Shown here in pieces: positions 1 to 8,796 of a stretch of DNA of 64,000 nucleotides. The DNA is from Pedobacter miscanthi (GTDB lineage Bacteria > Bacteroidota > Bacteroidia > Sphingobacteriales > Sphingobacteriaceae). The translations under genes and the position numbers were made by a program. Below the pieces are notes generated by a model that had not been told where the DNA came from, did not search any database, and saw only the letters and a list, made by a program, of their open reading frames with translations. Each line of letters begins with the position of its first letter. Positions within the stretch are counted from its first letter, which is position 1. Location of the stretch: assembly GCF_003315595.1 (NCBI RefSeq), contig NZ_QNQU01000025.1:27332-91331 (forward strand), written 5' to 3'.

Positions 1-733
1 TAATACCATCGCCTAAACGTCCGCTGGCAAAATCGAGTATATTTTCGATCAGGCCATTCATCCTGAAAGAAGAATCTTTTACAATTTTGGCGATACGGAT
101 GCCGCGTTCATCTAAATTTAAGCGCGACAATAATTGCGCACTACTTGATATTGCATTTAGCGGATTCCTTAAATCATGGCCCAATATGGCAATAAACTGA
201 TCCCTTAAGATGGCTATTTCCTGCTGTTTTTTCAATTCCTTTTCAGCAATGTCCAGTTGGTCCAATGCATCCATGTGGAAAGCTATTAAATCGGCAAACA
301 TGCTAAACATGCCTGTAATGGCAGGATTTTTAAGTTTGGCGGGTTTAGGATCAATGGCACAAAGTGTTCCGAAAAAATTACCGTTTTTTAAAATAATCGG
401 TACAGAAATATAACTTTGAAAACCATACATCAACGGAGTGTGATGTCCTTTAAAATTTTCGTCCTCATCAACATGGTCAATGATTACAGCTTGCTGGTGC
501 TGTCTGATTTCGTTGCAGATGGTGGTTTCCAGTTTAAGTTCCCCGCCAACCGGTAAACCAAAATTAATTTCATCATGTATAGCGCAGGCTATCCATTTAT
601 CGGAGGTTACCCTCGCAACTGCAGAAAAACCCATGCCAGTGGTACGGCACACAATTTCTAAAATATGTGCAATGGCCGGGATTTTATTAATAGCTTCTAT
701 ATCAGAAAGAATGGTTTTTTCGGGATTTTGCAA
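1..733 (-). CDS. GAF-domain sensor histidine kinase (3' end outside window)
   Basis: Reading the minus strand gives a GAF domain (about the first 160 residues, including GFQSYISVPIILKNG and FFGTLCAIDP) and then a HisKA phosphoacceptor helix with ILGHDLRNPLNAI, whose His is the expected phosphorylation site. The ATPase domain lies beyond base 1. No membrane segment is visible, so it is probably a cytoplasmic sensor. The start is uncertain. The frame is closed by TAA at 761-763, the first usable codon after it is TTG at 731-733, and no ATG occurs until well inside the GAF domain. Upstream of the TAA, in the same frame, ATG at 794-796 opens an 11-codon stretch. Either the gene starts at TTG (or ATT at 758-760), or a nonsense mutation separates a former N-terminus. 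Ligand and partner regulator are unknown. Confidence 0.8.
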   Translation of the reverse strand, partial: MQNPEKTILSDIEAINKIPAIAHILEIVCRTTGMGFSAVARVTSDKWIACAIHDEINFGLPVGGELKLETTICNEIRQHQQAVIIDHVDEDENFKGHHTPLMYGFQSYISVPIILKNGNFFGTLCAIDPKPAKLKNPAITGMFSMFADLIAFHMDALDQLDIAEKELKKQQEIAILRDQFIAILGHDLRNPLNAISSSAQLLSRLNLDERGIRIAKIVKDSSFRMNGLIENILDFASGRLGDGI

Positions 734-940
734 AGCGGGAATGAATAATCTTGCAGCAATTTACAAATATTTCTGATTGCAGAAAAGACTGGTCATAAAT
801 TCTAACGCATGTTTTACAAAGGCTGTAAGTTTAGCGCTTAAATAACGTATTTATACCTGTAATTATTCCTGTTTGTGTTAGCAATGATAAGACCGTATTT
901 ATCTGTAAAATAAAATTACCAATAAATACGGTCTGTTATG

Positions 941-2365
941 TTAAGCTTTTAGCAAAGCTGGTTTTTCGTGGTATGTTCTCCAAAGTAATTCGCCAAATAA
1001 GGTGTTAGACCATGCGAACCATGCCCTGGTAAAATTGGCCGGATTATCTTTATTAAACGATTCGTGCATAAAACCTTTACCTGCATGAGTTTTACGTAAA
1101 GTATCTATACAATATTTAATTTCCGCATCATCTTTTGATGTTAACGCGCGCATGGTAATGCTCATCGGCCAGATCATGTCCTGTCCGGCGTGCGGCCCGC
1201 CAATACCTTCTGCTGCTGTACCCTTAAAGAAATACGGGTTATCTTTAGATAGCGCAAATTTCCTGGTATTCTGGTAAATAGGATCTTCAATTTTCATTGC
1301 ACCTAAATAGGGTAAACCCAATAAACTTGGCACATTAGAATCATCCATCAGATAAGAACTTCCGAACCCATCTACCTCAAAGGCGTAAATTTTGCCATAT
1401 TTCGGGTGGTTAACAATAGCATGTTTCTGTAAGGCAGCATTTACCACGTCAGCAAGATTTAACAAACTACTTTCCAGATTTTTATCGCTTTGTAATGCTT
1501 TAATCATTTCGGCCGCTTGTTTCAGACTCGATACGGCAAAGAAATTAGATGGCACAAGGAAAGGAAAAATAGTGGCATCATCACTTGGGCGGAAAGCCGA
1601 ACAGATTAAACCTACAGGATTTACCGGAAAACCATAACCTGCCATTGGTAACGAATCGGTGGGTTGGGTAGTTTCCCTTTGGAAATGATACGGACCTTTA
1701 TCTGTCTTGCGCTGCTGTTCTTTAAATGTTTTTAAGGTCGCTTCAATTCCTTTTTTCCAATCGGCATCAAAAGGAGTTTTGTCGCCTGTTTTTTTCCAGT
1801 AGTGGTAAGCCAAACGGATAGGATAACATAACGAATCGATTTCCCATTTACGCTCGTGTACACCTGGCTGCATAGCTGTTTTATCGGTTTTCCACTCACC
1901 TACTTTAGTGGCATCGCCATAAAAAGCATTCGCATACGGGTCTTTTAACACACATTTTGTTTGGTGGATAATTACCCCCGCAATTAATTTTTTAAGGGGT
2001 TCATCTTCGTTTACAAACTGAAGGTATGGCCAAACCTGTGCAGAGCTGTCGCGCAACCACATGGCATCAATATCACCAGTGATGACATACGTGTCAGGGC
2101 GGCCACTTTTTTCGCTATAATATACCGTGGTATCCAGGGTATTGGGAAAACAGTTTTCGAACAACCAGGCCAGTTCCGGGTTTTTAACGTTTGCCTGGAA
2201 AGTTTTAATTGCCGCATCTACAGCTTTGCTCTGAAAATGCCTTTTAGCAGCAGCTACACGTACCACAGGAAATTCGGGAGCGAGATTGGCAGCAAAAGAA
2301 AGTTTCGATGCAACTACTCCTCCGGCCAATAAACCTGTGTTTTGTATAAATGTTCTTCTTTTCAT
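941..2365 (-). CDS. GH125 exo-alpha-1,6-mannosidase, exported
   Basis: A 474-residue protein matching glycoside hydrolase family 125 (metal-independent, inverting exo-alpha-1,6-mannosidase). Its hallmark GDIDAMWLRDS lies at residues 97-107, and the C-terminal half has GGPHAGQDMIWP and then GFMHESF, whose Glu (about residue 435) sits where the family's catalytic base is expected. The N-terminus starts MKRRTF and runs into a hydrophobic stretch ending near SFA, a twin-arginine-like signal peptide, so the enzyme probably works in the periplasm on mannose side chains of fungal or glycoprotein glycans. It stands alone: no SusCD pair or other glycosidase adjoins it. The family assignment is firm; the natural substrate is inferred. 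Confidence 0.9.
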   Translation of the reverse strand: MKRRTFIQNTGLLAGGVVASKLSFAANLAPEFPVVRVAAAKRHFQSKAVDAAIKTFQANVKNPELAWLFENCFPNTLDTTVYYSEKSGRPDTYVITGDIDAMWLRDSSAQVWPYLQFVNEDEPLKKLIAGVIIHQTKCVLKDPYANAFYGDATKVGEWKTDKTAMQPGVHERKWEIDSLCYPIRLAYHYWKKTGDKTPFDADWKKGIEATLKTFKEQQRKTDKGPYHFQRETTQPTDSLPMAGYGFPVNPVGLICSAFRPSDDATIFPFLVPSNFFAVSSLKQAAEMIKALQSDKNLESSLLNLADVVNAALQKHAIVNHPKYGKIYAFEVDGFGSSYLMDDSNVPSLLGLPYLGAMKIEDPIYQNTRKFALSKDNPYFFKGTAAEGIGGPHAGQDMIWPMSITMRALTSKDDAEIKYCIDTLRKTHAGKGFMHESFNKDNPANFTRAWFAWSNTLFGELLWRTYHEKPALLKA

Positions 2366-2640
2366 TATGTTGTGTTATGATAATTTGGTTCGTTTATGTT
2401 AACCGGAAAATCTATCTGATATTGAATATATTCAATGATAAAGGGTAAGATTATTCGGTTAGCGCTCAAACAAATATTATGATAATATTTGGAACATCAA
2501 AATGAAAATATGCAATTAAAGCATTCCTAAATCGATTTTTGTGTTATGAATTATCCTGAAATTATATGTTTAGAGGTTTAAAACAGATCAATGCTTATTT
2601 GGCTTCGATTTACTATCTTTAAATAACCAAACATTTTAAG
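2366..2640. other. Intergenic region between divergent GH125 and DUF1624 genes
   Basis: AT-rich spacer between divergently transcribed genes, expected to hold both promoters. I found no exact TAnnTTTG element. A near match, TATCTTTA, lies about 20 bases before the DUF1624 start, but no TTTG lies at a proper distance. No repeat or RNA structure stood out. Confidence 0.4.
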
Positions 2641-3828
2641 ATGAATGCTGATCTAACCACCACATCAAAACGCATTTTATCCATTGATATATTACGCGGG
2701 CTCGTAATGATCATTATGGCGCTTGATCATACCAGGGATTTTTTCCATATCGGTGCCATGACCGGCGACCCCCTAAACCCCGATACTACAACAGGAATGT
2801 TGTTTTTTACCCGCTGGATTACACATTTTTGTGCGCCAACCTTTGTTTTTCTATCTGGTTTATCAGCTTATTTATCCGCCCAGAAAAAAACACCTGCGCA
2901 GGCCAGTTTATTTTTATTAAAACGCGGAATTTGGCTCATATTTATAGAAATTGCGGTCATCTCACTGGGCCTCACTTTTAATCTTCAATATAATTTTATC
3001 ATTCTACAGGTAATATGGGCCATCGGCTGGAGTATGGTCTTTTTGGCTCTGGCCAGCCGGATTTCATATAGAATGGTTTTGATTATCGGCTTGATCCTGG
3101 TTTTCGGTCATAATGTTTTCAATTTATTTCCTGAGCCTAAAGATGCAACCGCAGGGATGATCTTAAAGGTATTTTTCACCGCATCCGGAACGGTTGTACC
3201 TTTAAACAGCAACCATTTTATAGGTGTCTTTTATGCTATCCTGCCGTGGACGGGTGTTATGTTTTTAGGTTATGGAATCGGTATCTGGTTTAAAAGAAAT
3301 TATGAAGCTAAAATCAGGCAACGGAACTTATTAATTGTTGGTTCGTTAACAGTACTTTTATTTATCGGCTTACGACTCATCAATGTATATGGCGATCCGG
3401 CTCCGCGGAAAGAATACCATGACCTCTTTAAAAACCTGCTGGCATTTTTTAATGTGAGTAAATACCCGCCATCATTAGAATACCTCGCTATGACGATAGG
3501 TCCGGCGATGTTGATTCTGGCAGTTATAGAAAACCTGAACAACAGATTTACCAGGATAACTTCGGTTTACGGTGCCGTTCCTTTCTTTTATTATGTGATT
3601 CATTTTTACCTGTTACACACGCTCCTTGTTGTTTTATTTTTTGCCACAGGTTATAGCACAAAGGAAATTGTGCAGATACCATTTTTATTCAGGCCTGTAA
3701 CATTTGGCTTTAGTTTGCCTTTTGTTTATTTAATATGGATCTGCGTGGTTGTCTCGCTTTATTTGCCATGCCGATGGTTTAAGAAATATAAAGAAACGCA
3801 CCGGCAATGGTGGTTAAGCTATGTTTAA
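2641..3828 (+). CDS. DUF1624 / heparan-alpha-glucosaminide acetyltransferase-like membrane protein
   Basis: A polytopic membrane protein of 395 residues. It opens with RILSIDILRGLVMIIMALDH, the N-terminal signature of the DUF1624 (YeiB / HGSNAT-like) family, in which an Asp-Arg-Gly followed by a His in the first helix is conserved. About ten hydrophobic helices follow. Eukaryotic relatives acetylate terminal glucosamine of heparan sulfate across the lysosomal membrane; bacterial members are mostly uncharacterised and may acylate envelope sugars. It ends tail to tail with the redoxin gene, overlapping by four bases. Family is fairly certain; substrate is unknown. Confidence 0.8.
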   Translation: MNADLTTTSKRILSIDILRGLVMIIMALDHTRDFFHIGAMTGDPLNPDTTTGMLFFTRWITHFCAPTFVFLSGLSAYLSAQKKTPAQASLFLLKRGIWLIFIEIAVISLGLTFNLQYNFIILQVIWAIGWSMVFLALASRISYRMVLIIGLILVFGHNVFNLFPEPKDATAGMILKVFFTASGTVVPLNSNHFIGVFYAILPWTGVMFLGYGIGIWFKRNYEAKIRQRNLLIVGSLTVLLFIGLRLINVYGDPAPRKEYHDLFKNLLAFFNVSKYPPSLEYLAMTIGPAMLILAVIENLNNRFTRITSVYGAVPFFYYVIHFYLLHTLLVVLFFATGYSTKEIVQIPFLFRPVTFGFSLPFVYLIWICVVVSLYLPCRWFKKYKETHRQWWLSYV

Positions 3829-4430
3829 CCTTTTTTCCACTTAATGCCACAACCAACGGCTTTGGTAGAAGCAACTACAGGCTTTTTACCCACCGACAAT
3901 TCGTTTACTGCATTTTTAACATAGTCGGTTTTAGTGCCATTTGCCTCTTCCGGATCGTTATCTATTGCACCAATGTATTCTACCACATTACCTTTATCGG
4001 TTTTGTTGAGCACAAAAACATGTGGTGTTCTGGTAGCGCCAAACTGTTTGGTAACCACATGATCAGGGTCTAAAAGGTAAGGAAAACTGAATTTCTTTTG
4101 GGAAGCCAAAGCCTGCATTTTTTCGAAACTTTCGTCCGGAACAGCACCTGCGTCATTAGGATTGATGGCCACAACCGGATAACCTTTAGTTGCATAAGTG
4201 GCATTTAATGCCGCAACGCGGCCCTGGTAGGCTTTTGCAACCGGACAGGTATTGCAGGTGAATACCACAATATATCCTTTGGCATATTTATAATCGGCAA
4301 GGGAAACCGTTTTGTTGTTCACATTCTTCAGCGAGAAATCTTTAACCACGTCGCCTATTTTATAACCTTCTGTTTGTGCAAATGATACTGCTGAAAGCAG
4401 CATAAATGCCATTAAAATCAATGTTTTCAT
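3825..4430 (-). CDS. Secreted redoxin (AhpC/TSA, thioredoxin fold)
   Basis: A 201-residue protein with a type I signal peptide (residues 1-18, ending SFA) and a redoxin fold. The active-site-like CNTCPVAKAY lies at residues 59-68, giving Cys59 and Cys62 in CxxC spacing, and a later RTPHVFVLN strand carries the cis-Pro region. It belongs to the peroxiredoxin-like thioredoxin group that Bacteroidota often encode beside TlpA-type proteins. It lies 6 bases downstream of the TlpA-like gene on the same strand, so the two are probably co-transcribed and act together in periplasmic thiol chemistry. Specific substrate unknown. Confidence 0.85.
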   Translation of the reverse strand: MKTLILMAFMLLSAVSFAQTEGYKIGDVVKDFSLKNVNNKTVSLADYKYAKGYIVVFTCNTCPVAKAYQGRVAALNATYATKGYPVVAINPNDAGAVPDESFEKMQALASQKKFSFPYLLDPDHVVTKQFGATRTPHVFVLNKTDKGNVVEYIGAIDNDPEEANGTKTDYVKNAVNELSVGKKPVVASTKAVGCGIKWKKG

Positions 4431-4436
4431 TACAAT

Positions 4437-4940
4437 TTATTTTAAGTTTAACAAAGTACTGTTCAGTTCGGCTTCGGTAAATTCTTTTTCGTAAAATCGT
4501 CTGCTTTTCTTGTTTACAAAAAGTGTTGCGGGTATAGCGCCAGACCATTTTTTATCAATTCTCTCTATATATTGCTGCTGATCGGGTTCATTTAAAAGAA
4601 ATACTTCGGCATTTATCTTATTTTTTTCTACAAATGGAATCACTTCCTTTAGCAGTTTTGATTTAAAATCTAAACTCACCAAAAGCACCTTAACAGGCTT
4701 TTTTAAACTGGCTAAACGTAATTTCTCGAAATTCGGCAATTCTGCCACACATGGAGAGCACCAGGTAGCCCAAAAATTGATCACATAAGTGGTATCTTTT
4801 CCATTGGCAATGCGCTTGTCTAAATCATCTAATTTGAGCAGTTTTACCTGTGCATTAACAGAATAAGTAATTAAAGATAAGCAGATTATAAGAAATATAC
4901 GCATAACAGAATAACGAAAATTAATTGGGATTGTTTTCAT
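4437..4940 (-). CDS. TlpA-like thioredoxin-fold protein
   Basis: A 167-residue thioredoxin-like protein with WATWCSPCVAEL, the CxxC active site (Cys61, Cys64), and a cis-Pro segment IPATLFVN. The hydrophobic stretch after Met13 (IFLIICLSLITYSVNA) is a signal peptide, so an alternative start at ATG 4902-4904 gives a more conventional secretory N-terminus; the longer ATG start is listed. Probable role is periplasmic disulfide reduction, as in TlpA and ResA. First gene of a two-gene unit with the downstream redoxin. A palindromic repeat lies immediately upstream, between this gene and the NlpC/P60 gene. Confidence 0.85.
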   Translation of the reverse strand: MKTIPINFRYSVMRIFLIICLSLITYSVNAQVKLLKLDDLDKRIANGKDTTYVINFWATWCSPCVAELPNFEKLRLASLKKPVKVLLVSLDFKSKLLKEVIPFVEKNKINAEVFLLNEPDQQQYIERIDKKWSGAIPATLFVNKKSRRFYEKEFTEAELNSTLLNLK

Positions 4941-4948
4941 AAAGAGAT

Positions 4949-5048
4949 CGTCATTTCGACTGAAGCTAATCGATTCTTCATCGGTAGCGAAATGGAGAAA
5001 TCTATACAGCAGATTTCTCCGTTTCGTTGCACTCCAGTCGAAATGACG
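4949..5048. repeat. Palindromic repeat family A, copy 1
   Basis: A 100-bp imperfect inverted repeat. Terminal arms CGTCATTTCGACTG and CAGTCGAAATGACG are exact reverse complements, with inner arms GGAGAAATCT and AGATTTCTCC. Five other full or partial copies occur in this window (32656, 44652, 46753, 52226, 57621). It would fold into one long hairpin in RNA. No ORF of its own, so it resembles a MITE or REP-type non-autonomous element. Confidence 0.85.
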
Positions 5049-5056
5049 GAAATGGA

Positions 5057-5581
5057 TTAATTAACCGATCCCGATTTCACCAGAACCTTTTGGTATGCAG
5101 GCAATGTTAAATCGTCAACAATTACACCACGGGTTGTACTGGCGTGAACGAAAAAACCATTATTGAGGTAAATGCCAACATGATCCACATCGCTTCCTCC
5201 GAAAGAGAAAAACACCAAATCACCCTCTTTTAAATTATCGACATCTTTTCTTCTTATTGCATTGGCCTGATCTCGTGAAATCCTGGGAAGCGTAACACCA
5301 TAAATCTCTTTTTCCAGTAAAAATGCAAAACCCGAACAATCAATCCCGCTTTTATCCAATCCACCAAAACGGTACCTTACCCCTGTCCAATCGGTTATGA
5401 AACGATAAAGTTGCTTGCTTTTTAAATTGGCCATGGCATCTGCTGCTTTCGAAGCTTTGGTATCGCTTTTAACGGTGTATTTACGCGTACCGCAAGAAGA
5501 GAAGAATGCAACCAGCGTTATTAAATAAAGAATGTTTTTGAGGCGAAAGGTGTAAGGCGTAAAGTTTAAGGTTATATCCAT
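5057..5581 (-). CDS. NlpC/P60 family (C40) peptidase, probable lipoprotein
   Basis: A 174-residue cell-wall peptidase of the NlpC/P60 class, predicted to cleave gamma-D-Glu to diamino acid bonds in peptidoglycan stem peptides. The catalytic Cys is in DCSGFAF (Cys82), the His in DVDHVGIY (His134), and a third polar residue is His146 in FFVHAS. A hydrophobic stretch followed by FFSSC (Cys30) looks like a lipobox, so the protein is probably a lipoprotein. The first 13 residues read through the low-complexity AAGGYGTAAGG-type repeat, so the true start may lie further in, although no other ATG is available before the hydrophobic segment. Confidence 0.88.
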   Translation of the reverse strand: MDITLNFTPYTFRLKNILYLITLVAFFSSCGTRKYTVKSDTKASKAADAMANLKSKQLYRFITDWTGVRYRFGGLDKSGIDCSGFAFLLEKEIYGVTLPRISRDQANAIRRKDVDNLKEGDLVFFSFGGSDVDHVGIYLNNGFFVHASTTRGVIVDDLTLPAYQKVLVKSGSVN

Positions 5582-5710
5582 AGTGTTGCCATTCTTATAT
5601 TAACATTTTGGGCGTAAGGTATAAGGCTTAGGGTATAAGGTAATTTCTATTGTGTTATTTCATTTAGCTTTACGGTTCTTCACCTTTCGCCTTAAACCTT
5701 ATACCCTACA
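5541..5710. repeat. AAGGCGTAAGG-type low-complexity inverted repeat
   Basis: Purine-rich strings (aggcgaaaggtgtaaggc, ggcgtaaggtataaggc) at 5541-5640 are matched by the reverse-complementary pyrimidine string cacctttcgccttaaacc at 5681-5698, so the mutS-nlpC spacer forms an imperfect hairpin. A related string (aaggtagaaggcataaaggt) occurs at 19619-19640. It overlaps the 5' end of the NlpC/P60 gene. Confidence 0.6.
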
Positions 5711-5716
5711 CTTTTC

Positions 5717-8329
5717 TTAATTTTTAATCAATCTTTGTATTTCATCCAGTTTTAGCAAAGCTTCTACTGGAGTTAGGGCATTCACATCAAGGTTATTAAG
5801 CGTATCGCGGATTTTAACCAAAACCGGATCATCTATGGCAAACATCTGCAACTGGTATGCCTGGTTCTGCACCTTTTTAATACTGTCTTTAATGCTTTGC
5901 CCTTCAGTACGGTCAATCTCAAGTTTCTTTAATATTTCGTTTGCCCTTCCGATCAGTTTAGGTGGCATACCGGCCATTTTCGCCACGTGGATACCAAAAC
6001 TGTGCTCGCTTCCGCCGGGTATCAGTTTGCGCAGAAAGATTACCTTATTGGTCATTTCCTTAACCGAAACATTAAAGTTTTTGATACGCGGCATGGTATT
6101 CGCCAACTCATTCAGTTCGTGATAGTGTGTGGCAAAAAGCGTTTTTGGCCTTGATGTTGGATGCTGATGCAAAAACTCTGCAATGGCCCAGGCAATCGAA
6201 ATACCATCGTAAGTACTTGTTCCGCGGCCAATTTCATCCAGTAAAATCAAGCTGTTATCCGAAATGTTGTTCAAAATGCTGGCCGTTTCGTTCATTTCTA
6301 CCATGAAGGTACTTTCTCCCGAAGAAATATTATCGGATGCCCCCACACGGGTAAAAATCTTATCTACCAAACCAACTTCAGCATCTTTTGCAGGTACGAA
6401 TGAACCCATCTGCGCCATGAGCACGATTAAGGCAGTTTGCCTTAAAATGGCCGATTTACCCGCCATATTGGGTCCGGTAATCATAATAATCTGCTGACTA
6501 TCAGTATCCAGATAAACATCATTAGTGATGTATTCCTGCCCCACAGGTAGTTGTTTCTCAATTACAGGGTGACGGCCACCTTTTATGTCAAGCACCTTAG
6601 TTTCGGTAACTTTAGGCTTATTATAATGATTTTTTGCAGCCAGTTGTGCAAAACACAATAAACAATCCAGCTGTGCAATTAAAAACGAATCAAGTTGAAT
6701 CGGTTTGATGTAGCTGGCTGTTTCGTACATCAGTTCGTTATACAAACGTACTTCTATGGCCTGTATTTTCTCCTCGGCACCTAAAATCTGATCTTCATAT
6801 TCTTTAAGTTCCGGTGTGATGTAACGCTCGGCATTAACCAGGGTTTGTTTACGGATCCAGCCTTCGGGCACTTTATCTTTATGGGTATGGGTAACTTCTA
6901 AATAATAACCAAAAACATTATTGAACGCAATTTTTAACGACGGGATGCCGGTTGCTTCTGCTTCACGTTTCTGAATCTGCACCAGGTAATCTTTACCGCC
7001 AAAAGCAATCTTACGGAGGCGGTCTAAATCTTCATCAATGCCATCCGCAATTACATTTCCTTTAATCAGTAATGCCGGTGGTTCGGGTTGTAGTTCTCTT
7101 TCAATTCTATCCCTGATGGCTAAACATGGATTCAACTGATCCGCTATTTTAATCAGGAAAGTGTTTTTAGAATCATTGGCGAGTTTTTTAACCGCTTCGA
7201 TGTGGTATAAAGCCCTTTTTAAAGCCACTAATTCACGCGGACCAACGCGTTGTAAACCTACTTTTGAGATCAAGCGCTCTAAATCGCCGATCTGTTTAAT
7301 ATTATTTAAAAACTCACCCTGTAGCTCTTCATGCCCGACAAAATACTCCACCATTCCGAGGCGTTCCTGGATGGGTTTAAGTTCTTTTAAAGGCATAATG
7401 ATCCATTTCTGCAGCAATCGTGCGCCCATCGGCGTACAGGTATGATCCAGAATGTCAAAAAGTGTTACCGCATTATCATTGGGAGAGTTCACCAGCTCCA
7501 GGTTACGGATGGTAAAGCGGTCTAACCACATGTAACGGTCTTCTTCAATACGGCTTATCGAACTGATGTGTTGCAGATTACGGTGCTCAGTTTCGCCCAG
7601 ATAGTGCAAAATTACGCCCGCGGCTACTATCCCACTTTGCAGGCGCTCCACACCAAAACCCTTAAGTGAAGAAACCTCGAAGTGTTTCATCAGGGTTTCG
7701 TTTCCAAAATCGGAGGTAAAAGGCCATTCATCTAAACCAAAAGTATAAAAGCGGTCGCCAAAGTTTTCTACAAAAGCTTGTCGCTTCGATTTTTGAAAAA
7801 TTACTTCTGTAGGTTTAAAACCCTGCAAAAGTTTATCGATATAGTCGCTATTTCCCTGTGCAATTAAAAATTCCCCGGTAGAAATATCTAAAAATGAAAT
7901 CCCCAGTTGTGCTTTATCAAAGTAAACACAGGCCAGGAAATTGTTCGATTTTTGATTTACAATGTTATCGCCATAAGCTACCCCAGGGGTAACCAACTCT
8001 GTTACACCACGTTTAACAATGGTTTTTGTGGTTTTAGGATCTTCGAGCTGATCGCATATCGCCACACGCTGCCCTGCCCTAACCAATTTAGAAAGATAAT
8101 TATCCAGCGAGTGATGCGGAAAGCCCGCGAGTTCCAGAGCACCACCATTTGGGCCTGTACCCCTCCTGGTAAGTACAATACCTAAAATCTGAGCCGTTTT
8201 AATGGCATCTTCGCCAAAGGTTTCATAAAAATCGCCAACCCTAAATAGTAAAAGTGCGCCCGGATACTTCGCTTTAATTGCGTTGTATTGCTGCATCAAA
8301 GGGGTTTCTTTATTCGTGTCTTTAGCCAA
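5717..8329 (-). CDS. mutS: DNA mismatch repair protein MutS
   Basis: Full-length MutS1 (870 residues). The mismatch-binding Phe-X-Glu motif is in VGDFYETFGED (Phe34-Tyr35-Glu36), the connector and clamp domains fill the middle, and the C-terminal ABC-type ATPase has Walker A TGPNMAGKS near residue 617, the STFMVEM signature and Walker B LILLDEIGRGTSTYDG. It recognises mispairs and recruits MutL. The start codon is TTG at 8327-8329, followed by AKDTNKETPLM; the first ATG (codon 12) would cut into the conserved PLMQQY segment, so TTG is preferred. It is transcribed alone; mutL is not in the window. Confidence 0.97.
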   Translation of the reverse strand: MAKDTNKETPLMQQYNAIKAKYPGALLLFRVGDFYETFGEDAIKTAQILGIVLTRRGTGPNGGALELAGFPHHSLDNYLSKLVRAGQRVAICDQLEDPKTTKTIVKRGVTELVTPGVAYGDNIVNQKSNNFLACVYFDKAQLGISFLDISTGEFLIAQGNSDYIDKLLQGFKPTEVIFQKSKRQAFVENFGDRFYTFGLDEWPFTSDFGNETLMKHFEVSSLKGFGVERLQSGIVAAGVILHYLGETEHRNLQHISSISRIEEDRYMWLDRFTIRNLELVNSPNDNAVTLFDILDHTCTPMGARLLQKWIIMPLKELKPIQERLGMVEYFVGHEELQGEFLNNIKQIGDLERLISKVGLQRVGPRELVALKRALYHIEAVKKLANDSKNTFLIKIADQLNPCLAIRDRIERELQPEPPALLIKGNVIADGIDEDLDRLRKIAFGGKDYLVQIQKREAEATGIPSLKIAFNNVFGYYLEVTHTHKDKVPEGWIRKQTLVNAERYITPELKEYEDQILGAEEKIQAIEVRLYNELMYETASYIKPIQLDSFLIAQLDCLLCFAQLAAKNHYNKPKVTETKVLDIKGGRHPVIEKQLPVGQEYITNDVYLDTDSQQIIMITGPNMAGKSAILRQTALIVLMAQMGSFVPAKDAEVGLVDKIFTRVGASDNISSGESTFMVEMNETASILNNISDNSLILLDEIGRGTSTYDGISIAWAIAEFLHQHPTSRPKTLFATHYHELNELANTMPRIKNFNVSVKEMTNKVIFLRKLIPGGSEHSFGIHVAKMAGMPPKLIGRANEILKKLEIDRTEGQSIKDSIKKVQNQAYQLQMFAIDDPVLVKIRDTLNNLDVNALTPVEALLKLDEIQRLIKN

Positions 8330-8796
8330 AACTGAAATTAATTTACAAAAGCCATAAAGATAACACGAATATGCATTTTACGGCTGTTTTGTTGAAAAGT
8401 TAAGAAAAATGGGTTGTTTAATCGGTTAATTGTAGGATATCACAGTTAACCAATTTATACAGTTAAACAAGTAACCTAATAATCAATGATCAATCTTTCA
8501 ATGAACATTAACAATAGTTTTATAACCATTTAACCTATTTATACAGTTAACCATAATTAGAAAATGAGGGGTTCTGTGCATTTCGGAGGCTGCAGTCCTG
8601 CTATCCCTCCAAGTCCTCACTCATGCTTCGCTCCGGGCTTTCCGTTCTATCAGGTTTATTAACAAGGGTTTGTTTTAAACACCATATTAAGATGACTTGG
8701 GAGTTAGACTTTTAATAAAATATAAGAAATTTTATTAAATTTATTTTTAGAGGCTATAAATTAATAAATCTAGTCAAACTATTACCTCATTTTTTT
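8330..8796. other. 467-bp gene-free region with a direct repeat
   Basis: No convincing gene. It holds a 24-bp direct repeat (ttaaccaatttatacagtta at 8447 and ttaacctatttatacagtta at 8531, two mismatches over 24 bp, starts 84 bp apart). Then comes a GC-richer stretch at about 8575-8660 containing cttcgctccgggctttccg, a string I associate with dispersed intergenic repeats in Bacteroidota, seen once here. The last 120 bases are strongly AT-rich and lead into the PLD-like gene. Confidence 0.55.
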
